Part shown: positions 8,457 through 15,872 of the stretch, piece after piece | How the letters are laid out: each line of letters opens with the position of its first letter | Numbering within the stretch: the stretch's first letter is position 1 | Source: JAFGCY01 sp964609245 | GTDB lineage: Bacteria > 4484-113 > JAFGCY01 | Length of the DNA: 64,000 bases | Direction of reading: 5' to 3' | Assembly (NCBI GenBank): GCA_964609245.1 | Contig: CAZSSB010000001.1 | Coordinates: 90,099-154,098, forward strand | Program-made: the position numbers and the translations under genes | Notes under the pieces: generated by a model | Seen by the model: the letters and a program-made list of their open reading frames with translations, nothing else | Database searches by the model: none | What the model was told of the DNA's origin: nothing

Positions 8457-10604
8457 TCAGCTGTCCAGATGGGCGTAGCGCAGTTCGTCGTCGTCAGCCT
8501 CGTGGTAGCTGACATGGGGCAGGTCATGGCTGTCGATCGCGACCGACGGCCACCAGCCGGCACTGCCGTCACTGTCGAGGACCACGGTGGTCCAGCTGCC
8601 GCCGCGGTTGGTGGTGTAGAGCAGCTGCCAGCTGTCCCAGTCCTGGTGCACGATGTGGGCAGCGTCGGTGGAGTCCAGCGCCAGGCAGGTGAAGTAGCCC
8701 TCCTTGCTGCTGCTGCTGCTGGCGGTCTCCACGACCCAGTCGCTGCCGTCGTGCCACGCGTAGCAGAGGTCATACCTGGTGCCGTTCTGGTAGCTGATGT
8801 GCGGGCGGTCGAGTGAGTCCAGTTCCACCGAGGAGAACATCCCGACGTTGCCGGCCCCGTCCACGATCTGGGGATTGGCGGGCGGGCCGTAGCTGTAGAT
8901 GTAGTAGAGGAACTGGCCGTTGGCGTCGTAGGTGCTGATGCACGGGAGGTCTAACTGGTCGATCTCGAGCGAAACCGTAATCCCGGTGTCACCAGTCCCG
9001 TGGTCCCAGTAGTCATAACCGCCACCGCCGTCAGGATAGGCGTACTGCATCCAGTTGAATGAGCCGTCGAAGCGGTGGTAGGCGAAATGCGCCACCTCGC
9101 TGGAGTCGAGCGCAATCGAAATACCGCCTTCACCGGCCTTCCAGATCGCCCTGACTTCGGTGATGTCCCAGGAAGTGCCGTTGTGGTAAGCGTACTTGAC
9201 CCAGCCGTTGTCGTCGTCGAAGTAACCGATGTGGGGGTTGTCAGCCGAGTCCAGTACCAGCGAGGTGTTGAGCCCGACGTTGCCCGACTCGTCGACCACC
9301 TCCGTGTCCCAGCTCCCCGCCGTACAGGTGGCGAACAGCAGATCACCGAGGAAGTCGTCGTAGTAGCTGATTCGCGGCTGATCGCTGGAGTCCAGCGCGA
9401 TCGAACTGAAGGCACCATGGCCGATCTGGGTGTCCACCACATCGATCACCCACTCCAGCACGCGGACCTCCACCGATGCCGTGTCCGTGGCGCCGTCGTT
9501 GTCATGAACGCGAACGGTGGGGTGGTAGGTGCCGGCCGCGCCGTAGGTATACCAGGGGCTGGCGCCGCCGCCCAGCACCTCGTAGGTGCCGTCACCGTCC
9601 CAGTCCCAGTCGAAGCCCTCGATCGTGCCATCACTATCCTGGGTGCCGGTCGTGTCGAACCTGACTTCGAGGGGGCCTTCGCCGAGCGCCGGGTCGGCCG
9701 CCAGACTGGCTACGGGTGCGTCGTTGACCTTGATCGTGAGCGCCGTGATCGAGCCCGTGCCGGTGGCGCCTAGGTCATCAGTCACGCGCACCTTCGCCTG
9801 ATAGCTGCCGGTCGTGCTGTAGACGTGCTGGTCGAAGGGGATCGCCCCGCTGTCGGCGTCCCAGGTGCCGTCGCCGTCCCAGTCCCACTCGTACTTCACG
9901 ATGCTGCCGTCGAGGTCGCTGCTGGCGGAAGCGTCGAAGTCAACCGTCAGCGGCGCCGGGCCGGCCAGCGGGGCGGCGCTGAGCTCGGCCCTGGGCGGGG
10001 CATTGGGACCGAAGCGCAGCCACTCAAGGCGCCAGGTATCGGTCCCGAGCAGCATCACAGCCACAACGCAGGCGCCGGTCGCCGGCTCGACATAGGGGTC
10101 CAGCGTTCCCAGCGGCAGCTCGGTGCCCGCGGGGCCGGTCTGCCACCGCCAGGTGCCGTCCTCCCAGCTGCTGATGCCGATCCAGAGATCCGGCGGGCTG
10201 ACGTCAGCCACCTGCCACGAAAGCCACAGGCTTGGGTCCAGGTCGTAGCCATCGAGCGTGAACCCGTAGATGCAGTAGGAAAGCCCGTCTCGGGCCGCAC
10301 TGACTCCGGACTCCCAGTTGGGGAACAGCACGGCATCGGTGCCGTAGGCGGCCACGCGGTTGTGGGGCAGCAGCGGCATGTAATCCGCGCCGGCGCGGAC
10401 GCGGTCGGCATCGACGTAGGAGACTCCCTTGAGCAGGTCAGCCGGCGGGGGCAGGACGGGCCCGGTCGGGGCCAGCTGGACCGGGTCCAGCGGCAGGACC
10501 TCCGCGACCGGGGTCTGGTCTGCCGCAGTCGGGACCGTGTCGCTCCCGCAGGAGGGAACAACCAGCAGGCAGCCAGCCATCAGCAAAGCAGTACTACGCA
10601 GCAT
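8457..10604 (-). CDS. PKD-domain lipoprotein with propeller-like repeats
   Basis: The 715-residue protein has lipobox VPSC (Cys19), then a domain (about 55-200) shared with the 319-residue lipoprotein at 1.3-2.2 kb. Two PKD domains follow: the first ends near 290 (DASASSDLDGSIVKYEWDWD), the second runs to about 385 (FDTTGTQDSDGTIEGFDWDWD). The rest is a series of roughly 45-residue repeats around S-x-x-L-D-S-x-D-x-P-x-I-S-Y, probably a beta-propeller. There are no dockerin-like loops. A decayed copy of its 3' end lies at 3979-4125. PKD and propeller folds suggest binding at the cell surface; the ligand is unknown. Confidence 0.85.
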   Translation of the reverse strand: MLRSTALLMAGCLLVVPSCGSDTVPTAADQTPVAEVLPLDPVQLAPTGPVLPPPADLLKGVSYVDADRVRAGADYMPLLPHNRVAAYGTDAVLFPNWESGVSAARDGLSYCIYGFTLDGYDLDPSLWLSWQVADVSPPDLWIGISSWEDGTWRWQTGPAGTELPLGTLDPYVEPATGACVVAVMLLGTDTWRLEWLRFGPNAPPRAELSAAPLAGPAPLTVDFDASASSDLDGSIVKYEWDWDGDGTWDADSGAIPFDQHVYSTTGSYQAKVRVTDDLGATGTGSITALTIKVNDAPVASLAADPALGEGPLEVRFDTTGTQDSDGTIEGFDWDWDGDGTYEVLGGGASPWYTYGAAGTYHPTVRVHDNDGATDTASVEVRVLEWVIDVVDTQIGHGAFSSIALDSSDQPRISYYDDFLGDLLFATCTAGSWDTEVVDESGNVGLNTSLVLDSADNPHIGYFDDDNGWVKYAYHNGTSWDITEVRAIWKAGEGGISIALDSSEVAHFAYHRFDGSFNWMQYAYPDGGGGYDYWDHGTGDTGITVSLEIDQLDLPCISTYDANGQFLYYIYSYGPPANPQIVDGAGNVGMFSSVELDSLDRPHISYQNGTRYDLCYAWHDGSDWVVETASSSSSKEGYFTCLALDSTDAAHIVHQDWDSWQLLYTTNRGGSWTTVVLDSDGSAGWWPSVAIDSHDLPHVSYHEADDDELRYAHLDS

Positions 10605-10612
10605 AACACCCC

Positions 10613-10650
10613 ACCTCCGGTGCGCGCTTGGCGGTCATTATAGCGTCGCG
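10613..10650 (-). promoter_or_regulatory. conserved promoter/leader block, copy 1
   Basis: The minus strand has TATAAT at 10637-10642, followed by a GCGCGCACCGGAGG leader. It matches the block before the lipoprotein at 15.9-18.3 kb over about 38 bases, with the same -10 to ATG distance of 33 bases. No consensus -35 is seen, so an activator or other sigma factor is possible. Confidence 0.5.
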
Positions 10651-10690
10651 GGTACCGCGTCGTTCTCAGTGCTGCTCGTGGGGACTGGCG

Positions 10691-12556
10691 CTACTTGGTG
10701 CGCTCGTCGAGCTTGCGCATCAGTTTCTCGACCCAGTACTTGTCGGGCAGTAGCTCGTCGGGATCCTCGAGGCAGATCATGGTCACTTCGATCGTGTCGC
10801 CCGGTGCAAGGCTGCTGGGATCGATGTCGCGCCTGATCAGTCCTTCATCCGTCTTGACATGCTCCTCGTACCGCGTGAGTTCCGAGGTGACGATCACCAG
10901 CGGATCGGGCAGCTCCGTCTCGCCGTCCTCGATCAGCACCGCGCCGCCAAGTGTCACCACGCCCGTGTGCTCAGCGAAGGCGAGCAGTTCCCCTTCGATT
11001 TCCAGTTCCCCGCATGAGACCAGATCGCCGGAGCTGAGAGCCGCGTCGTGTTCGAGCCGCACGTCGCTGATGCCGTCGCGGTCGCTGTCCAGCAGCTCGG
11101 CTTCGTCCCCAAAATCACCGTCGAGGTCGGTATCGGTGCTGACCAGCCCGGTGGCGTGGGCCAGCCGGTTGCGGGTCTTCAGCGCATACCCATCCTCGAT
11201 CTCCGGCGTCGCCGGATTGTCACCCGGCATCAGCGAGTCCACGGTCAGCATCGTGAAGTAACCACCATCCGGGTTGGGGCTGAACTCGATCGCGATGTCC
11301 AGGTCCGTCGTGCCGAAGGCCGGCAGCCTGACCGGCACCGAAGAAATCGTGTAGTGCTCCGCTGACGCCGTGCTGACGGCACGGGTGGATGAGACCGGCC
11401 GCGAATCACCGGTGATGAGATCGACGGTCGGCAGATAGAAGATATCGAGATAGAGCAGCTGCTCGCGTGGCGCGCCGAGAAATACGGTCGCACAGCCCAT
11501 CGTCCGCGTCGCCAGCGGCAGGTGCGGCACTTCCCAGCGCTCGGAGCCGATAATCTCGACCGGCTCGATCAGCCGCGAACCGCCCTTGCTGGGCGCATAC
11601 GGTCCGGGGTTGGTCCCGTTGAGGTCGAAGAGATCCAGCCCGCTGAGGTCGAGGTTTGCCCGCAGGCTGATGTCGCCGATGATGTCGCCGCTGCCCGAGC
11701 CCTCGACGCCGTCCTTGTCGACGGCGACTACCGCCCAGTCATCGGCCGGCGAACCGGGCAGGACGGCGCTGTAAAGCGGTGGCAGGCCCTCGCGCGGCTG
11801 ACCGGCCGAGCGCGGCACCGTCGGTTCGCCTGGTGCCGTGTCCTGGAGTGGCACGCCATTGTGCTTGACCATGTAGCCGGCGATATAGGACCCGTAGTTC
11901 TGGCCGATCGGCGTGATATCGGAGACGGTGATCTCGCCATCGGCGTTGCCGTCGACCCAGTAGGTGCGCTGGGCGGCGGCGTCCGGTGCCGCGCGGTCGT
12001 ACTCCAGGCCCAGCAGCTGCCCAATGGGCGTCAGATCCGAGATGCCGACCAGACCGTCGAAATCGTAGTCGCCGGTGTTGGTCTGCGTCCAACTCAGTTC
12101 GACTAGGCCGTCGCCCGCCGAGGTGACGGCCAGATCACTGATCACGTTGTATGCCCCGACGGGCGGCACGCTCACCAGCCTGCCCACCGCGCTGACCGGC
12201 AGCTCGATCGTGACCGGCTGGCCGGCAAGCTCGCTCAGGCCGACCACGCCCACGTCGAACCCGCCGCCGGCTGGCGCGGCGAGGCCTATGTGCTCTGGAG
12301 AACTCAACAGCTGCACGCCGTCCAGCCGCCGTCCATCCGGCAGGTCCACGTGGGCGAAAACCCCGTCGGCCGTGACAGTGGCAAACGTCAGCTCCAGAGC
12401 GCTGCCGCGATCCACCAGGCTGAGCCCGGCGATGTCAGATCCCGCCAGCGGGCTGAGCGACGGGCTGCGCATCGGCAGTTCCCGATTCGGGCCGCTGCAG
12501 CCGGCGATCACCAGCAGCGCCGCCCCCAGCAGGATTGCGCGTCCGTAAGTACTCAT
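10691..12556 (-). CDS. dockerin-like lipoprotein coupled to a MocR regulator
   Basis: The 621-residue product has lipobox IAGC (Cys20). Residues of about 40-150 form a beta-rich domain. Paired dockerin-like loops follow (GDYDFDGLVGISDLTPIGQ, then DGNADGEITVSDITPIGQNY). The C-terminal half has no propeller repeats. It includes a second calcium-type stretch (DTDLDGDFGDEAELLDSDRD) and a predicted beta-sandwich (LDIAIEFSPNPDGGYFTMLT). ATG at 12556 lies one base after the stop of the upstream regulator, so translation is probably coupled; an in-frame ATG at 12574 is an alternative. It is the only lipoprotein here directly joined to a transcription factor gene. Confidence 0.85.
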   Translation of the reverse strand: MSTYGRAILLGAALLVIAGCSGPNRELPMRSPSLSPLAGSDIAGLSLVDRGSALELTFATVTADGVFAHVDLPDGRRLDGVQLLSSPEHIGLAAPAGGGFDVGVVGLSELAGQPVTIELPVSAVGRLVSVPPVGAYNVISDLAVTSAGDGLVELSWTQTNTGDYDFDGLVGISDLTPIGQLLGLEYDRAAPDAAAQRTYWVDGNADGEITVSDITPIGQNYGSYIAGYMVKHNGVPLQDTAPGEPTVPRSAGQPREGLPPLYSAVLPGSPADDWAVVAVDKDGVEGSGSGDIIGDISLRANLDLSGLDLFDLNGTNPGPYAPSKGGSRLIEPVEIIGSERWEVPHLPLATRTMGCATVFLGAPREQLLYLDIFYLPTVDLITGDSRPVSSTRAVSTASAEHYTISSVPVRLPAFGTTDLDIAIEFSPNPDGGYFTMLTVDSLMPGDNPATPEIEDGYALKTRNRLAHATGLVSTDTDLDGDFGDEAELLDSDRDGISDVRLEHDAALSSGDLVSCGELEIEGELLAFAEHTGVVTLGGAVLIEDGETELPDPLVIVTSELTRYEEHVKTDEGLIRRDIDPSSLAPGDTIEVTMICLEDPDELLPDKYWVEKLMRKLDERTK

Positions 12557-12557
12557 C

Positions 12558-14087
12558 TTAAAACAGGTCCTCATAGGTCTTGGCTCCCGAGTCCAGGAGA
12601 CCTGGGTTCTCTATGCAATCCGATATCACGCCGCAAAGCAGCTTGATGCCCCGTTCGATGCGCTCCGAAGTGTTACGGCTGAAGCTGAGCCTCAGTGCCG
12701 GTGCATCGCGGCGATCCGGCATCACGAACGCCGCCGGCACGAAGTCGACTCCTGCCTGCCGCGCCAGGGTCAGCAATGGCACGGATTTGATCTGCTCGGG
12801 CAGCTCCAGCCAGACGCTGAAACCGCCGTGCGGCACCCGAAAGCGGCAGCCGTCCGGCAGCTCACTGAGCAGCGTGGCACACATCACATCGCGGCGCTGC
12901 TTGTAGGCCTTGTTGGCACGTCGCAGATGCCGGGTGAAATGTCCGCGTTCAATCAGATCGTGCAGCAACACCTGCAGGAAGAAGCTGTCACTCTGGTCCG
13001 AACCCGTCTTGGCGCGCAGCAGGGGAACACTGATCGCGGCCGGACAGGTGATCCAGCCAACGCGCAGCCCCGGCAGGAAGACCTTGCTGAAGGTGCCGAT
13101 GTGGATCACGTAGCCGCCCTGGTCGAGGCGTTTGAGCGGCGGATCGACCGGGCCGTCGTAGCGCAGCAGGCGCGCCCAGTCGTCCTCCACCACCGGCACG
13201 CGGTGGCTCATCGCAAGGTGCATCAGCCGTTCACGACGCTCCGGTGACATGCAGATGCCGGTCGGATTGTGAAAAGTCGGAACCGTGACGATTGCCTTGA
13301 CCTCATCGCGCTTCAGTATGCCGGCCAGGTAGTCAGTGTCCATGCCATGGTCGTCGATCGGGATGGGCACGTAGTCTATGTTGCGGGAGATCAGCAGGTT
13401 GAGCAGACCGCTGTAGGTGGGTGACTCGATCGCGACGGCCTGGCCGGGCTTGAGCAGAAAATCCAGCACCAGCGCCAGCGCACGCTGAAAGCCCCCGGTC
13501 AGGATGATGTCGTTCTCGCCCTGCGCCATCGGTACGCCGGCCAGTGCCATCTCTCTCTCGAGATGCTCTACAAGTGGCTGGTAGCCCTGGGGATGGCCGA
13601 TGTCGAAGAAGAACTGCTCCGGATTCCACAGCATGTTGGTCGTGGATTGCTTGATCCGGTCGAAGGGGAACAGCTCCGGGTCGGGGTAGGCCTGAGTGAA
13701 GCGGATCATCTCGCTGCTGCCCCGGCTGACCGGCATCATGAAGAACTCGCTGCGGAAGTCGTAGGGGTCCCACCGCATCGGCGGGTAGTCGCCGAGGCTT
13801 GGACCCAACTCATCGTGGGTGCGCAGGTTCACACCGTTGCCGCCCTGCGGCTGGGCGGCAATGAAGGTGCCGCTGCCCCGCCGCGACTCGACCACACCGT
13901 GCGCCGCCAGCTCGTCATAGGCCAGATCAACGGTGTTCTTGGACACCCCGAGCTCCTCGGCCAGCTGCCGTACGCTGGGCAGGCGTGTGCCAACGGGCAG
14001 CAGACCGTCACGGACCAGCGTTTCTATCTGGTCGCGAATCTGCTCGTACAGCGGCTCGGTCGCCGCTCTGTTGATCTCGAGGTTCAT
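12558..14087 (-). CDS. MocR-family regulator (GntR HTH plus aminotransferase fold)
   Basis: Residues 1-80 form a GntR-type winged helix (EPLYEQIRDQIETLVRDGLL, PSVRQLAEELGVSKNTVDLA). The rest is a fold-type I aminotransferase domain with HNPTG and the PLP-binding lysine in GTFSKVFLPGLRVGW (about Lys335). Such proteins are cytoplasmic, PLP-dependent regulators, often of vitamin B6, GABA or amino-acid genes. Here the only co-transcribed gene is a dockerin-like lipoprotein, so the target and effector are unclear. Length is normal. ATG at 14087 or the adjacent GTG at 14090 may be used; neither has a good ribosome site. A palindrome overlaps its leader and suggests autoregulation. Confidence 0.9.
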   Translation of the reverse strand: MNLEINRAATEPLYEQIRDQIETLVRDGLLPVGTRLPSVRQLAEELGVSKNTVDLAYDELAAHGVVESRRGSGTFIAAQPQGGNGVNLRTHDELGPSLGDYPPMRWDPYDFRSEFFMMPVSRGSSEMIRFTQAYPDPELFPFDRIKQSTTNMLWNPEQFFFDIGHPQGYQPLVEHLEREMALAGVPMAQGENDIILTGGFQRALALVLDFLLKPGQAVAIESPTYSGLLNLLISRNIDYVPIPIDDHGMDTDYLAGILKRDEVKAIVTVPTFHNPTGICMSPERRERLMHLAMSHRVPVVEDDWARLLRYDGPVDPPLKRLDQGGYVIHIGTFSKVFLPGLRVGWITCPAAISVPLLRAKTGSDQSDSFFLQVLLHDLIERGHFTRHLRRANKAYKQRRDVMCATLLSELPDGCRFRVPHGGFSVWLELPEQIKSVPLLTLARQAGVDFVPAAFVMPDRRDAPALRLSFSRNTSERIERGIKLLCGVISDCIENPGLLDSGAKTYEDLF

Positions 14088-14107
14088 CACCAGTCAGCCC
14101 AGATACC

Positions 14108-14121
14108 ATTGGTGCCCCAAT
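14108..14121 (-). promoter_or_regulatory. candidate MocR operator palindrome
   Basis: ATTGG-TGCC-CCAAT is a perfect 5-bp inverted repeat about 20 bases upstream of the MocR start. It lies just downstream of the predicted transcription start, where a repressor would block expression. Confidence 0.4.
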
Positions 14122-14133
14122 AGCCTGGGGTTA

Positions 14134-14162
14134 AGTATTGCACAAATCTGTCTGGGACACAA
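14134..14162 (-). promoter_or_regulatory. candidate promoter of the MocR-lipoprotein operon
   Basis: On the minus strand TTGTGT (14157-14162) and AATACT (14134-14139) are 17 bases apart in AT-rich DNA. Both boxes are imperfect. Confidence 0.4.
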
Positions 14163-14624
14163 GTACGACAGGCGGACTATGGCAGGGGACACTTCGATGC
14201 TGAGCTGAGCTTGTGGAAGCGAGTGGAGTTCCGCTCGACGCGCTTCAATGCTGGGTGGATGCAGCCATTTAACCAAGGCTTAAGATTGTCACTGTTTAGA
14301 ATCAGTTAAATTGTCCCTTGCTCTCAGGCGGATAGCGCCTTAGACTCATCTCAGTTCGGCATGCGTGGCATAGCGTAGCCGGCCTGCCGGAGCCTGGAAA
14401 GCAGGCCTCGGGGATAACGGTACAACTGATCGGGCTGGTGCTGGGAAGCGCGGGGCGCCGTAGGGAGAATGCCTCATCTGAGCGAGTGGCATAGATGAAT
14501 GCTGCCGCTGCAGTCCAAGCCCACAGATGTCGGACTGGTCGTTTGGTCGCTGACATGGGCGCACCGGGGCGTCCGTGGGACCGTTACTGGTTTATTGATA
14601 TTGGCCGTAGGGAGGACCGAAGTT
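14163..14624. other. intergenic region between divergent genes
   Basis: No credible gene is seen. The left part is AT-richer than its surroundings. At 14381-14407 GGCCTGC and GCAGGCC form a 7-bp stem, which competes with an inner GCCTG-GAAAG-CAGGC hairpin. This could be a small structured RNA or leader, but it matches no riboswitch I can recognise. Confidence 0.4.
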
Positions 14625-15803
14625 ATGAAGAAGTTCCTGCTGATTTCCATCGCGATGGTTGTTGGCCTGTGGCTGCTGGCCGGCTGCGCCGGGGGGTCCA
14701 GCATTGCTGATCCCGAAGCCGGTGCCCTGGTGGCTAAGCCGGAGGGTAGCGACAAGGGAGCTGCGTCGCTGTTCGATGATCCAACTCCGGCTGACCCGGT
14801 CTGGCGCTGGTGCATGATGTATGGCCAGCACTACAAGTACGGCGGCGCGAAGCTGGTGATGGAGACCGACGCCGACGGCAACGAGTGGTGGTACATGAAG
14901 TACTGGCTTACGCCGGAAGCCCTCGCTGCCGGCTGGATGTTCTGCGACGCCCACGTGTATGCCGGCGACGATCCGCCCACCAAGGGCAGTCCTGGCAAGT
15001 TCCCCTACAAGTGGGACTGGGAAGGCGATCCCGACGAACTGACCACCACGGTCATGTTGCCTCTCGGGGACTGGTCGCCGTCGGACGGCGGCGACTACCT
15101 GGCGATCCACGCCACCATCTGCCGCGGGCACTGGGAAGTCGATCCCAAGACTGGCGCGGAGTACTGGGTCGAGGACGCTAACGAAACCGGCTGGGGCGGC
15201 TACTGCAGCAAGTACGATGACGCCGCGGACTGGGATGGCTACTGGAAGAAGTGGGGTGGCTGGGTCTACACGGCCTCCGGCAAGGGCCTGCCGGTCTTCG
15301 ATCCCGTCATGGAGAAGTGCTACACGGCCACGCATTACGGGCCGTTCAGCTATTGGCGCGTCCGCTTCGCAACGGAGGACTGGTACCCGTTCCCGGGCGG
15401 CAATGACTGGGTGGGCTGGTGCACCGATCCGCGCACTATGTACAGCGGTCGGCAGTACTGCGTGGATGTGTACTCATCTTACGATCCGACGCTGCCTGCC
15501 TACGCGCAGAGCGATAACTGGGAGTTCATCTCTTACATGATCGACATGCGCAACAAGGGCGCGGCGCCGTTCGACAAGACCTGGAGCAACAACTACTGGA
15601 AGGACCGCTTCCAGGAGGCGGTCTGGTACTTCAAGTACGGAACCAGCAACTACTCGCCTGCGGCAGGCTCGTATGCATGGACCTTCATCAATGATGCGAT
15701 CGCCAATGGCGACAACTACGTGCCGGGTCCCGGCGACTGGTATGCGGTGATCCTCTGGCCGCGCGGCAGTTTCCAGATGAATATCATCGAAGTCGATCCT
15801 TAG
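14625..15803 (+). CDS. secreted Trp/Tyr-rich lipoprotein
   Basis: The 392-residue protein begins with KKFLLISIAMVVGLWLLAGC, a lipoprotein signal (Cys20). The mature protein is unusually rich in Trp, Tyr, Asp and Gly (WRWCMMYGQHYKYGG, YWKKWGGWVY, DYLAIHATICRGHWEVD). It has several Cys residues that could form disulfides outside the cytoplasm. The aromatic content would suit carbohydrate or surface binding, but I recognise no family. ATG at 14625 follows GGGAGG. The gene stands alone, divergent from the MocR operon, and ends at a strong hairpin shared with the convergent lipoprotein gene. Confidence 0.8.
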   Translation: MKKFLLISIAMVVGLWLLAGCAGGSSIADPEAGALVAKPEGSDKGAASLFDDPTPADPVWRWCMMYGQHYKYGGAKLVMETDADGNEWWYMKYWLTPEALAAGWMFCDAHVYAGDDPPTKGSPGKFPYKWDWEGDPDELTTTVMLPLGDWSPSDGGDYLAIHATICRGHWEVDPKTGAEYWVEDANETGWGGYCSKYDDAADWDGYWKKWGGWVYTASGKGLPVFDPVMEKCYTATHYGPFSYWRVRFATEDWYPFPGGNDWVGWCTDPRTMYSGRQYCVDVYSSYDPTLPAYAQSDNWEFISYMIDMRNKGAAPFDKTWSNNYWKDRFQEAVWYFKYGTSNYSPAAGSYAWTFINDAIANGDNYVPGPGDWYAVILWPRGSFQMNIIEVDP

Positions 15804-15828
15804 GATCGATCCACAACATTGCCGGTGA

Positions 15829-15856
15829 GGGGCGGGGCTTGACCCCGCCCCGTTTG
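15829..15856. terminator. bidirectional rho-independent terminator
   Basis: GGGGCGGGG and CCCCGCCCC form a perfect 9-bp stem with loop CTTGA, followed by GTTTG. It lies between the stops of two convergent lipoprotein genes. Confidence 0.75.
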
Positions 15857-15872
15857 TATTGACGGCACGCGG

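Noticed and set aside
14361..14430. Cyclic-di-GMP or other riboswitch
   Set aside because: The conserved core bases of known riboswitch classes are absent, although hairpins are present.
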